Origin: Arachis hypogaea
Taxonomy: Eukaryota > Streptophyta > Magnoliopsida > Fabales > Fabaceae
Direction of reading: 5' to 3'
Length of the DNA: 64,000 bases
Assembly: GCF_003086295.3 (NCBI RefSeq)
Contig: NC_092050.1
Span: forward strand, 156,742,699 to 156,806,698
Shown here: positions 37,393 to 48,616 of the stretch, one piece after another
Position numbering within the stretch: the stretch's first letter is position 1
Layout of the letters: every line of letters begins with the position of its first letter
Made by a program: the position numbers and the translations under genes
The notes under the pieces: generated by a model
Told to the model about the DNA's origin: nothing
What the model saw: the letters and a program-made list of their open reading frames with translations, nothing else
Database searches by the model: none

Positions 37393-37759
37393 AATCTTCA
37401 AAACGAGTTCAAACTTTGATTTCAGAAAACAACAAATCAAATAGAAAACGAAGTTGGAGTTGCAGAGAGAGGAACTAACGTAAATGACGAAGAATATACC
37501 AGTGAGAAAGGAGGGGAAAAGAACGATCGAGAAGAAGCAGGGAATAGGTGCGAGAAGAAGAACGAGCAAATCTCTGTATAACGAAAACGAAGAAGGAAAC
37601 AAATCTTTTAAATTTGGTAGTTAGATAAAAGCGGGATCTCTAATATAGCGCGTGTATACGACATATGTGTAGCAGCGCGTTTTGGGTTTTATTTGTTAAT
37701 GAACTTGTAAAGCATATAAGCCATTAGGGCTTGTATGCAGAGCTTTTCTGTTTTTTTAT

Positions 37760-39088
37760 ATTGCATATGATGAGTTCTTTTTTTAGCTAATGATAAAACT
37801 ATGAAAGAATGGGATAAAAAAAAGATGAAAAATATTATATTTTGTATTTTTTGATTGATTGAATTGAATTGTAAAATATAAAGGTAAAACTAAATATATA
37901 TAGAGTATTGACTTATGAAAGATAAAAATAAATAAAAATAAAATAAGAATAAATAAAGATAAGATAAAGATAAGATAAAATAAAATAATAAAAATTAAAA
38001 TTATAACTAAATTTATATATTCTGTTGGGTTGAATTTGTGAGTCATAAAATTTCTTTATTATTATCATAAGTTAAGATAAAAAAATAATTTAATAGCTAA
38101 GATACTCATGTAATTAATTATTAAAATTAAATAAAGTAGACACAAAACATTGTTTCTCGGTGTTTTGGGAAAAAGATTAGATGTTAATTATTGGCTAATG
38201 GAACTGAAGAAACACACGTACCAAAAGCTAAGAGAAAGAGGAGGAGAAGAATTAGAAGATGGAGCTCCTCTGAAATCTCTCTCCAAGTTTGCCTTTTTTT
38301 TTTTTTTTCCCTACAGGCTTCCTAAATTTCTGTAGAGGTAGGGAGTGGTTTTTTTTTTTTTTTTATTGATGTTCTTTGTTTCATTTCTTGGTGCTTATTT
38401 ATTATTTTTATTAGTTTGAAAGCCATGAGTTTAATTTCAAGAATAATGGGCCTCTTCTAATAGGTTTGGATCACTTTTGAGGAAGGCCTAACCTATTACC
38501 TCTTGCAATATTGGGCAGGCCTCATTGAGAAAATACATGCTTATAAAAATATATTTTCTGACCAAAATTAAATATATAATTTTTTTACTTATTGTGTTAT
38601 ATTTTTACACTATATAAAAAATAAAAATATTGATCAACACCTTATTTTTATTCTATTAGAATATAAATTTTAGAATTTGAAATTTTAATTTTAATACTTA
38701 GTGTTTAAAATGTGGAGTAAGTATTGATAAAAAATGCTAAATTTTATTAGTAATTTATAAATTTTCTGCCTTCTTCTGTTGAAGAGCCATTTTCCTTCCC
38801 ACGCAAGAAAGCAGGTACTATATTATTATGACTCATCAGCATTGGCCATTGCATTAATTTAATTATTCAGTTAGTCAATGACTTAACACAAATATTTTTT
38901 TATTATTATTTAATTATTAATTATTAAAAATATAAAATAAAATATGTTGTTGAATTATTAGACCAAAAAAATTAAATTAATGACTAAATAATAACAAAAA
39001 ATGATAAATTCTAAAGGTCCTAATATTTTTTTTTCCTTCCCCACGAGTCAACCATCAAAACATGATGAAATAATGCACCACGTTAAAT
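37760..39088. other. AT-rich intergenic DNA
   Basis: No gene recognised. The frame at 38150-38335 includes a poly(T)-encoded Phe run and has no domain signature. Confidence 0.45.
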
Positions 39089-39097
39089 TATAAATTA

Positions 39098-39929
39098 AAG
39101 TAAAATATCGTTTTTGTCCCTATTGTTTGGGGTAAGTTTTAAAGTTGTCTCTAACGTTTCAATCGTCCTATTTAAGTTCCTAACGTTTTAAAATTGACTC
39201 AATGTTGTCCTGCCGTTAGGGATCCGTTAATAGAATTGACGGCGGGACAAAATTGAGACGATTTTGAAACGTTAGAGACTTAAATAGGACGAAAACGATA
39301 CATAAAAATAAATTTTAATTTAATTTTATCTTTTAATAATATTAATTTTTTACACATAGTATTCAATTATTTTTTAATTACATATAAATAAATTACACTT
39401 AATCACGTTACTTTCATTTTAAATATTTTTTTTTATAATTTTAAAGAATTTTGATACATTAGAGACAAAAGATATAATTTATATTTTATTGTATATATAT
39501 TATTTTTTTCTTTTCTGCAAGTTTATATACTAGTCATTCTACAAACATTCCATGATAACTAAAAATCTTTAAGAGTAAAATTATAAACAAAATTAATTTA
39601 TTTAAAATGAAAGTAATATGATTAAGTGTAATTTACTTAGATGTGAAAAAAAAATAATTGAATACTATGTATAGTAATTTATTGAAGGATAAAATTAAAA
39701 TTTATTTCTATGTATCATTTTTGTCCTCAACGTTTTCGTTCTATTTAAGTTCCTAACGTTTTAAAATCGTATCAATTTTGTCCCGCCGTTAATTCTGTTA
39801 ACGGATTCTTAACGGCAAGACACATTGAGTCAGTTTTGAAATGTTGGGGACTTAAATAGAACGATTGAAACCTTAGGGACAACTTTGAGACTTACCCTAA
39901 CCGTTAGGGACAAAAACGATACTTTACTC
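39098..39929. mobile_element. Foldback MULE-like element upstream of the first carboxylesterase
   Basis: An 832-bp near-palindrome: the arms (about 39098-39430 and 39595-39929) are inverted copies of each other. Ends AAGTAAAATATCG and CGATACTTTACTC are flanked by 9-bp (extendable to 11) direct repeats TATAAATTA (39089-39097 and 39930-39938). Arms share TTTTTGTCCCTA, CTATTTAAGTTCCTAACG and GACGGCGGGACAAAATTGA-type text. No coding capacity. It ends 210 bp before the carboxylesterase ATG, so it may lie in or near that promoter. Confidence 0.8.
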
Positions 39930-40087
39930 TATAAATTAAATCTAAAGATAATAATGGTAGTGTATTTTATGATTAAAAATTAGCTACGTACTCTATTAAC
40001 TCAAATTACTAGATTTAAAATTATATATTTTTATTAACTATATAATACATTGATTAAAATTACTATTGAGTTACACTTAATTATGCC

Positions 40088-40095
40088 TATATATG
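40088..40095 (+). promoter_or_regulatory. Possible TATA box of the first carboxylesterase
   Basis: TATATATG about 45 bases before the ATG at 40140. The spacing would leave a very short leader, and AT-rich context makes chance matches common. Confidence 0.3.
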
Positions 40096-40139
40096 TTCAT
40101 ATGAAGCTCCAATAACTCCCATTATTCACTTAACATAAA

Positions 40140-41141
40140 ATGTCTCATCCTCTATCAAAATCAGCTTCATCGCCATTAAATTCCAACTCCACCATCGACG
40201 ATCCTTTCAAAAACCTTGGCATAGTTCGAAACCAAGATGGAACTATCACAAGGATCATTCAATATCCAACAACTCCACCAACACAAGACCTAATAAACCC
40301 TATTCTGACCAAAGATCTCCCTCTAAATCCTAAAAACAAAACTTGGGTACGCATATTCCTACCCAGAAAGGCACTTCAAAATCAAAATAACTCAACAAAG
40401 CTCCCTCTTATAGTTTACTACCATGGTGGTGGTTTCATATACACAAGTGCTTCTTCCACCATCAACCATGACTTCTGCTCTAACATGTCACTCCAACTCT
40501 CCGCCGTTGTCGCCTCCGTTGACTACCGTCTTGCCCCGGAATACCGGCTCCCTGCGGCCTACGACGACTCCGTGGAGGCCTTGCATTGGCTAAGAACCAC
40601 CGATGAAACATGGGTACGTGACTATGCTGATTTTTCTAAGTGTTACATCATGGGTTCTAGTGCGGGAGGGAACATTGCTTACCATGTAGGGCTACTTGTG
40701 TCTACAACCGTTAATTCATTTGACTTTGACCCTTTGAAGATCAGAGGGCTTATATTGCACCATCCGTTTTTCGGTGGTTCCCAAAGGACTGAGTCTGAGT
40801 TGAGGTCGGTCAACGATCCGGTTCTGCCTATTGGGAACTGCGATCTTATGTGGGAGCTGGCGTTGCCTGAGGGTGCAGGGAGGGACCACTGGTATTGCAA
40901 TCCAACGGTGGTGGATGATGATGTGTGTTTTGAAGAGATCAAAAGGCTGAGATGGAAGGTCTTTGTTTTGGGATGTTATGGGGACCCTATGATTGATCGC
41001 ATGGTGGGGTTGGTGGCCATGTTGAGAAGAAAAGGTGTTGAGGTTGTCGATCACTTTGGAGAAGGCCATCATGGGGTTACATATGGTGATCCAAGCCACG
41101 AGAAATTCTTCCTTCGAATAAAAGATTTCATAGATATATAA
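40140..41141 (+). CDS. Carboxylesterase, plant CXE family (first of three)
   Basis: A single intronless frame of 333 residues, the usual size for plant CXE (alpha/beta-hydrolase_3, related to HSR203J and to the gibberellin receptor GID1). It carries the oxyanion-hole motif YYHGGGF (H95), the nucleophile motif MGSSAGGN (S174), the acid in GDPMIDR (D282) and the base in GHHGV (H311), so the triad is complete. VDYRLAPEYRLPAAYDD is the family signature after the oxyanion hole. No signal peptide is seen, so it is probably cytosolic. The family hydrolyses small acyl esters; the physiological substrate cannot be read from sequence. It shares layout and motifs with the genes at 53545 and 58758, implying tandem duplication. 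A foldback element lies 210 bp upstream and a Pack-MULE starts 271 bp downstream. Confidence 0.92.
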   Translation: MSHPLSKSASSPLNSNSTIDDPFKNLGIVRNQDGTITRIIQYPTTPPTQDLINPILTKDLPLNPKNKTWVRIFLPRKALQNQNNSTKLPLIVYYHGGGFIYTSASSTINHDFCSNMSLQLSAVVASVDYRLAPEYRLPAAYDDSVEALHWLRTTDETWVRDYADFSKCYIMGSSAGGNIAYHVGLLVSTTVNSFDFDPLKIRGLILHHPFFGGSQRTESELRSVNDPVLPIGNCDLMWELALPEGAGRDHWYCNPTVVDDDVCFEEIKRLRWKVFVLGCYGDPMIDRMVGLVAMLRRKGVEVVDHFGEGHHGVTYGDPSHEKFFLRIKDFIDI

Positions 41142-43059
41142 ATATAGAATTTAATTTTTACTTATGGTGAATGTAAAATAAATTTACATATTTATTCAAT
41201 TATGTAATTTTATGTAAAAAATAACTAATCTTTTTACATTAACAACATAAATAATTATACAAAAGAATAAATAATAAAATATTTTACATGATTATTAATA
41301 GATTAAAATTAAACTCATAAAAATATATGTTGAAGAGTAAATTTTATTTTTAATCAAGTGTAATGTTACTTAGCTTATATATATAAACTTAATTAGTATC
41401 TTATTTTGAAGGGTGTTTACTACGGTACGATGATAAATTTATACGTACCGATATATTTAAAATATAGACAAGTAATAACAAGTTACGTAGAATTTATTTT
41501 TCACATCAGCATTTAATTTTTTTTAAATATATATTATATCACCACTTTTACTAATACACCCATTTAATTAAATAAAATAAAAATATATTTTTTATTTAAT
41601 TTTATAAAAAGTCTTAAACATGCTTCTTTTATTTGATTAGACAAAAATATCCTTTTAAATTAATAAAATTTTAAAATTCAATTAATCATAATTTTATTTA
41701 AACAACAAAACAAAAACATATAAAAAAAACAAAAAATCAAATTTACTCTTCATCTGGGTTTCAGAAACCCTCTCGTTGAATCACGCCTCTGAAGATTTTT
41801 AGTATTCTTCATCTTCTTCTCTCCTCTTCCTATTGTCTCTCTCTCTCTCTCTCCCGCTAGAGCTCGATCTCTCTCATCTGTCTCACTTTGGCATCGCACT
41901 CAAGATCTCTCCCTATCTCCTCTCTGGTCTCGCAATCGAGGTCATCGTCGCGTCATAGAGCATCGCCATCTTGTGCGTTCTAGAGAGCGTTGCCTTCCTT
42001 CTGGTTCCAGAGAGCGTCGCCTTCCTCCTGGTTCCGTCTTCCTCGCCATCTTCTTTGCCGTCTTCCTCATTCTTCATCACTGTCGTCAGCCTCTCCCTTC
42101 CAGTAATTCCCTCCCTATGATTTCTGTGATTTGAATTATTATAGCATTGGTGTGATTTTTGTAATTAGGATAATTTGGTTTGATTTATGTGATTTGATAT
42201 TAGTTGTTAATTTTGACAAATTGTTGAATTCTTATTTTATCTGCATATGTTTCTGAAATTGTGAATGCAATTTTTTTAATAGAAAACTTAATTTAGATGA
42301 CAATAGTTTCATTTTTCAAATGCTGCATAGTGTCTTAATGCACATCTAATTTCACAAATTCTAAGTGATGCACCGCAAGATGTTACTTAGCTATTTTCAA
42401 TCATGAACAAAATCTATGAAAAAACAAATCTCTAAAAATTTTGGTACTAATAGAATCCACCTGAACAGGACAAAAAATAGAACAATTCAAAAAATAAATC
42501 TCTTCAAAAATTTAATTTTAGTGAAGTGGTTGGTGAAACCAAATACTTCACATAGAATACACTTCATTGGCTACAATCTATTACCAAACATCCTTTGACT
42601 TAAAAGTTCTTGAATATTCCACAAGTCTTCGGAAAAAACCATAAAATAATTTGATAAAAAAAAAATGCTCAATGCGAAGACTCTGTGAATTAAAAGTAAA
42701 CCAAAAACATACTCTAAGGAACCGATATAGTTATGTTCCTTTATCATGAAACTGAATGGACGTGAGTTAAAACCAAAAACATAAAATTTTCCATTAGTTC
42801 CTGAAAAATAATAAACTTCAAAAGGAAATTCAAATCCTCTGGGTCCATTCTTTCACTATGTCTACTCACTGTACTTTAAACTAGTTAACTGTTGATTACA
42901 AACTAATTTTTCAAAATTTTATAAAAATCGAAGGAAAAAACTTCTTTTGGTAAAGGATTGGATGCTATATTCAAACACAGTCTTTTATTCATGTTTCCTC
43001 TTACTTCTTTTTTAGTATAATATCTGTAAATGCACCTTTTTTTTGCGCTCTTTTTTCTT

Positions 43060-43510
43060 CTTCCTTTTAATTTCTAAAATTTTTGTTCAAATGTTGTTGT
43101 AATATTTGTTGCTGTGTTGTAATTGTTCAGTTGTTGAATGATTATTTGATCTTCATCATTGTCATCATCAACAATGTCACTTAAATTTATTGGATGACTC
43201 TTCGATTTCTTCAATTTTCTGTTGTTGAGTGATTTTATCTTTCTATTGCTACTTTTGATTGTCTTTCTTTCTGCTCGTCTTCTAAGTTCGGCCTCCAAGA
43301 AAGTTTTTTCATTTTAGATTTACCTTTTTTCAATAATTCTATGTGTAATTTTCATTCTATAAGAGTAAACTACACTTTTTCTCTCTGAAATTATATGATA
43401 ATTATTACATTTTACCTTTTACTTTGTTATGCTTATACTAAAACCATAACTATAGCATGTGAACTAATTTAAACAAATATTAACAAATATTGACATTCGA
43501 ACAAACATAC
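43060..43510. repeat. Inner inverted arm of the Pack-MULE (left)
   Basis: Reverse-complement homologue of 46960-47340 (shared text such as GGCCTCCAAGAAAG and CAATAATTCTATGTGTAATT). The left arm has about 110 extra bases near 43360-43450. It contains a 74-codon minus-strand frame (43298-43074) rich in Arg/Lys and then Asp. The counterpart in the right arm is frameshifted, so a functional protein is doubtful. Confidence 0.65.
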
Positions 43511-43959
43511 CCAGATTCCTCTTGAATTTCAGGTTGTTGAATTTTGAACTTGTCAAATGTTAACAAATATTGAAGCTCAAATCCTTACTAATTTGTGAAT
43601 TCTGATACTGGTGTATGATACATAAATATTTAATTGTCAAGTCATACACATGAAACTCAACAATATACAGAGACAACCCACGACTAGGATTACAAAGTTA
43701 TGACCTATGATTATTGATTATTCTATAACTAGTATCTTTCTCACTAGGATTATTGATTATTCATTAACATAGGCACATAGCATTTTATGGAGTCAACCTT
43801 TATGAAGTTAACACTTTAATTGGACTACTGATGTCTTTTTTGAACTTTGAAATTAGTTACTATAGATTCAACACAAGTATTTGATCCATAATAATTTTTA
43901 AAAAAATTCACACTAAATGAAAAATTCCAAATGAAGTTTTTTTTAATCTTACTGTTATA

Positions 43960-45060
43960 TTTTCTACTTGTATTTTCTACAAAGTGGGAAATCATGGCAT
44001 AGTGGACGCCATTTTATGGAACATTAACAAAAGCGAAGAGAACTAAATAGAGGAAAACACGGTCATACAGAGAAAGTGAAGTGAAAAGAAAAAGAGATAA
44101 AGAGAGAGAGGAAAGAATGAGTGTTTCTTTGACTGTGATGACCTTCAAACTGCATGATGATCAAGCAGAAGAGGAGGAGGGACTTATGTATTAGTGTAAT
44201 CACAAGTTACTCTCCCATCATCCTTTGTACCCAGCAAGGTTCTTACTTCTACCTGTGTTCCTTTTGTGGGTCTTATCTTTTTATCTAGGTTGCCTAAAAA
44301 TGCTTCCTTTTACTGTGATTTGATCTGGATTTTGGTAGATCCTTGTGGATGAAGCGGCCTTTTGATATCTATCATTTGCTAACATAACTACATAAGTGCA
44401 AATACTTTTAATATTGATGTTTTGATTTGAAGATTTCTGCTTTGCTTCAGCATTATTGCTCTTTGCCTACTTGAAGATTTATGCCATATCTTTTGCCTTG
44501 ACCACTTATTCTGATTGGGTTTGAAAATTTTTCCGTCAGAGAATGGGGCAAGGCTACAGGGGTTAGGGGTGGCATGCTAATTAGCATCTGAAGTTTTCTG
44601 CAAAGCAATCAATGAGCTCTTCCTTAATCTAACTAATTTATTTCTTGTACTTTAATTCTGTGGCAGATTATCTTAATCAAAGGCTTTGTGTGGAGAACAA
44701 GTTGGAACACTAGCTGACCAAACTAGATCAATAAGCTAACATTTAATTCAACCAAATTCAGTTATATTAGTTAGCAAGCTGGTGCCGTTAAGTTGAGCAC
44801 TATGATGGATGCCTCGAGAAGAAAATATAAAAAAGACCAAACAGTTTCAGAGTACATGGTGCAATCAATGGAAACTGTGTTTTGGAACTGAAATCCCCAG
44901 TTCCATATCCCTAAGATTTGAGATGGTGTTGTATTTAAGTATGTATTTCTGTAGGAAAAAAAAAGAAAAGAAAAAAAAATGCTTGTGTATATCATCCCTA
45001 CATGAATTGTACTGTAGTATAGTAGTAGTAGTAGGCTTCCTTTATTAATAAATGTAAACA
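43960..45060 (+). other. Probable second host-derived segment inside the Pack-MULE
   Basis: Less AT-rich than the surroundings and different in texture from the arms. It holds a short frame (MSVSLTVMTFKLHDDQAEEE..., about 44117-44194) after a purine-rich leader-like stretch. The end (44930-45060) resembles a 3' untranslated region. I do not recognise the source gene. Confidence 0.3.
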
Positions 45061-45853
45061 TATTTGGAGTAATTTAATTTAAAATCCAACTTTATTATTT
45101 TCAAGTCATTATGGAAGGTAAAATCTTTAGTCAAAAGTATTAGCATAGATTTGGGTACTCATTAGTTGTAATTTGAAAGTTATGTGATATCTGAGCCTAC
45201 CTTCATGATAGCTCATCATAAAACTGCATGATTTCGAAGTTGAGAATGAAAGATTAAAAATAGTTTCGATGAAGTTGCATCTAAGCTTAGTGGTTCCAAT
45301 AAAGAAGTATTGAAAGAAACATAGTTAATGAATCAATATCTCCAAATTGCACAAGAACCTAATGCATTCCACCATTTTTGATTGGTTATGTCTAAAAAAT
45401 TACTGATGAAAAATTAATTCTAAAGCTCAAACTCATTTTTAAACAATGGAATTCCACAAAGCTCTCAAATTTTATAAAGAACACTTAACACCAATAAATA
45501 AGGTGCGGTGAGACAATGCCACAAGAAGAGAAAACCGCGAACATCCTTTAATGATTTACAATCAATAGCAACAAGTAAACCACAAACTCCCACTATATAT
45601 TTGGAGTATACGAGACACAAATACAAAGTCCAGCAATAACAATCATAGCATCCTAACACTATATAACAACATTCTCTCCAAAACATGTAGGAAAAATAGG
45701 AGAATGGAGACCAACAATTCAAACTACCAAGACCTTAAAAGAGAAAAATGAATTAAGCATCATAAAACAAAACCGCATGAACCCCACTATTTCAACAGAC
45801 ATTCTCCAATAAGAAAGCTTTCAGCTACTGCATAAATCATAATAGATAAACTT

Positions 45854-46854
45854 CTACTGCTGCTTGCACTCTGGAGGTCGCTCACGCTGTTGACCTTCAC
45901 CAACCGGTGCTCTTCCACCTTTCTGAAAATTTCCAGCCACCGTTGAAACAAGTTAGAAAGAAGAAACTTATGGGCCTCAGCATCAAGCCCTATTTCATTT
46001 ATAATTTAGATTACAAATTTGACTATCTTACCTTATGTGATGGCTGAAATGACATTCCAAACGAAATCATCGCCACAACGGAGGTGATGGCAAGAAATAA
46101 AATACTTTAGATACAAAACTAACTAAAGAAATACAAGTGTTTCAGCATTTCAAAGCAATTAACATGAAATACCTTCTTTTTGGTCTTGGTTTCTTCATCC
46201 TCATCCTCATCTTCCTCATCATCATCATCCTTTTCATCATCCTCTTCAATGTCATCTTCATCATCATCTTCCAGGTCTCCAAACTCCTCTCCCTGAATGG
46301 CCTCACCAGTAAACCATGACATAGCATGAGGTATAATCTTATCCCTTATTGTTGACCTGAACAAGTGTGATATGAGAATTCATCAATCCTGGATTCAGAA
46401 AACAACATCGAAAAATATCAGAGGAAATGGAGGGAAACAAGTAAACTCACCCAATATCATAGTCTTGCTCCATCTGATTCTGAAGTTCCTCGGCCTGTTA
46501 AACAGAACATTAATTAGCTCTGGCAAATAATCTGGTCATATCTAACAGCTAAACAGCAGGTTTTTAAATTTACAGATTTTTTACTTCTGCTTGTGTTCTG
46601 CTTAAAGATTCAAACTAAAGACTTTCATAAAAAATTACTGTAAAAAGTAAATAAAATAAAATAAAAAGATTTACCATATCTTCATCAATATCTTCATCAT
46701 CTTCAGGAACTTGTGGTGGATTGAAGAAATTGAAGAAACTCTCACAGTTTTCAGTCTTTGTAATAGGTTTTGCGTTCTTTGAACCCTTCTTGGGCTTTTT
46801 CTTAAGAATGTTTTGCGTCAAGCATTTCCCTGGGTGCCATTGAATTTCAGTCAT
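45854..46854 (-). pseudogene. NAP1: Captured 3' half of a nucleosome assembly protein 1 gene
   Basis: Five minus-strand exons join in one open frame: 46854-46675, 46494-46451, 46356-46173, 46043-46032 (a 12-base microexon) and 45922-45854. All internal borders are GT-AG. From an in-frame ATG at 46854 this gives 162 residues: [75 protein letters not shown], then a long Asp/Glu tail and GGRAPVGEGQQRERPPECKQQ. This matches the C-terminal part of plant NAP1, a histone H2A/H2B chaperone, including the acidic tail and the CKQQ prenylation-type ending. The N-terminal half (dimerisation helix and most of the NAP fold) is absent, and upstream DNA is Pack-MULE arm. I call it a gene fragment. The clean splice sites and open frame suggest recent capture or possible expression. 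Confidence 0.85.
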
Positions 46855-48586
46855 ACAGGAAAAAGTAACCACCAAATTTATTTTAAAAAAAGCCAACACA
46901 TTCTGACACAATATAGAGTTGTGGATAGCAAACAGCGCAATAAGCTTAATAATAGTTCACCCTGTTTGTCTAAATGTCAATATTTATTAATATTTGTTTA
47001 AATTAGTTCACTTGTTATAGTTATGATGAAAATTACACATAGAATTATTGAAAAAAAGTGAATCTAAAATGAAAAAGCTTTCTTGGAGGCCGGACTTAGA
47101 AGACCAGCAGAAAGAAAGACAATCAAAAGTAACAATAGAAAAGAAAGATAAAATCACTCAACAACAGAAAATTGAAGAGATCGAAGTGTCATCCAAAAAA
47201 TCTAAGAAGTGACATTGTTGATGATGACGATGATGAAGATCAAATAATCATTCAACAACCCAACAATTACAACACACCAACAAATATTACAACAACATTT
47301 GAACAAAAATTTTAGAAATTAAAGAGAAGAAGAAAAAATCGAACATTCAGCAACCAGAGCAAAATTAAAAGTAGGGCCACTAACCTTCAACGGAGACACG
47401 GCGGCAACCGGCGACACGACGGCGAGAGCAAAGACGACGGCAAGAGGTGACCCGATGGCGAGCTCCTCCAAGCCACGGACAAAGAAGCCAGCGAAGATGG
47501 GGACAACGTGCCGAGCTACCTTGGTTCCGGATAGAGGAAAGAAGAAGAAGCGAAAGTGCTGAGCTTGGGGACGACGGCGGCAAAGAACCTAGGGCTAAGG
47601 TTTTGCCGTTTTGATTTGGGACTTTCACTACTTTGCTTCAGAGGGGGGACGAATGATTAGGAGAATTGGAGAAGATGAAGAACGATTGATTTTTTTTTTT
47701 GATATGTTTTGCTTTGCTTCAGAGGGGGCACGAATCATTAGGGGGATTGGAGAAGATGAATAACGATTGATTTTTGTTTTTTTTTGTATGTTTTTGTTTT
47801 GTTGTTTAAATTATTTGAAATTATAAAATTAGGATTAATTGAATTCTAAAATTTGATTAATTTAAAAGGGTATTTTTGTCTAATCAAATAAAGTAAAGAT
47901 GTTTAAGACTTTTTATAAAATTAAATAAAAAATATATCTTTATTTTTATTTAATTAAATGGGTGTTTTAGTAAAAGTGGTGATATAATATATATAAAAAA
48001 AGAAAAAATTAAATATTGATGTGAAAAATAAATTCCACGTGAGCACGTGGCTTATTACTACTTGTTCATATTTTAAACGTATCGGTACGTATGAATTTAT
48101 CATGGTATCATAGCAAACACCATTTTAAAGTATGTAATTTACATGTTGATTAAAATGTAGGATTATGCTATATGTACACTAAAATTAGCCACTAAAATAA
48201 ACTATCAATATAAAATACATGCCAGAATACAAATACACGATGAAAATAAATTAAATCACATATGTATTTATACACAAATACATTAATAGCTAATTTTAGT
48301 GTACAAATAGCATTTTTATAAAATATATTATTCATTCACTTTAGTTTTATTTGTTCAATCTTCATCTCTACCTTTAAATTTAAGTTAATAGCTTAATTAA
48401 ATAATAAATACCAACTTAAACACAACTAATCTTTTATAAAAACAAAAAGCATATATATTTTCTTTTCTTTTTCCCACTTTTACGGTTTTACCAAACTAAA
48501 CTCCAATCCTTGCAGAAGCTGCAACATAGCACTTGGCAGTTAACAAAACGCTAGGATCTTCAACTCGATCTGTTAACGAGTCATTA

Positions 48587-48616
48587 CTAGTGAAGTACCC
48601 CGTGCGATGCACGGGT
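48587..48616 (-). mobile_element. Helitron-like 3' terminus
   Basis: Read on the minus strand: a hairpin CCCGTGC-ATC-GCACGGG (48615-48599), eight bases, then CTAG (48590-48587) followed by T or A target bases. A short GC-rich hairpin just before a CTRR end is the Helitron 3' signature. The 5' TC end was not located, so the element would extend rightward for an unknown distance, possibly to about 53 kb. No Rep/helicase was seen. Confidence 0.45.

Larger units (their letters stand above)
34527..37750 (-). mobile_element. MULE with FAR1-type transposase remnants, non-autonomous
   Basis: A 3224-bp element flanked by 9-bp repeats TTTTTTTAT (34518-34526 and 37751-37759). Its ends are related inverted sequences (CTACACATACAAGC at the left, GCTTGTATGCAGAG at the right). 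It carries two opposed gene remnants: FAR1-type transposase pieces on the minus strand, and the start of an Ulp1-element-type gene on the plus strand. Interspersed are many copies of GGGTGTAT/ATACACCC and a telomere-like stretch. The T-rich target repeat is low-complexity, so the boundary evidence is good but not conclusive. Confidence 0.7.
41412..48121. mobile_element. Pack-MULE carrying a captured NAP1 gene fragment
   Basis: A 6710-bp element with inverted ends: the left begins GGTGTTTACTACGGTACGAT, and the right, read inward on the minus strand, begins GGTGTTTGCTATGATACCAT. The 9-bp flanks ATTTTGAAG (41403-41411) and ATTTTAAAG (48122-48130) differ at one base, matching Mutator-type target duplication. 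The inverted arms are long and discontinuous. The outer parts (41412 to about 41800 and about 47735-48121) match, as do inner parts (about 43060-43510 and 46960-47340), with unique DNA between. The centre (43560-46960) holds host-derived sequence including NAP1 exons. No transposase is present. Confidence 0.85.

Noticed and set aside
40679..41099. Minus-strand frames over the first carboxylesterase (also over 54346-54594 and 59358-59698)
   Set aside because: Antisense shadows of the hydrolase genes; the plus frames carry all family motifs.
46119..46364. Minus frame read as a stand-alone acidic 81-residue protein
   Set aside because: It is exon 3 of the NAP1 fragment reading into its introns; splice borders at 46356 and 46173 explain it.
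47380..47628. Minus frame of 82 residues rich in Ser, Leu and Arg
   Set aside because: It lies in the GC-richer part of the Pack-MULE right arm, has no domain, and looks like leader-type sequence.
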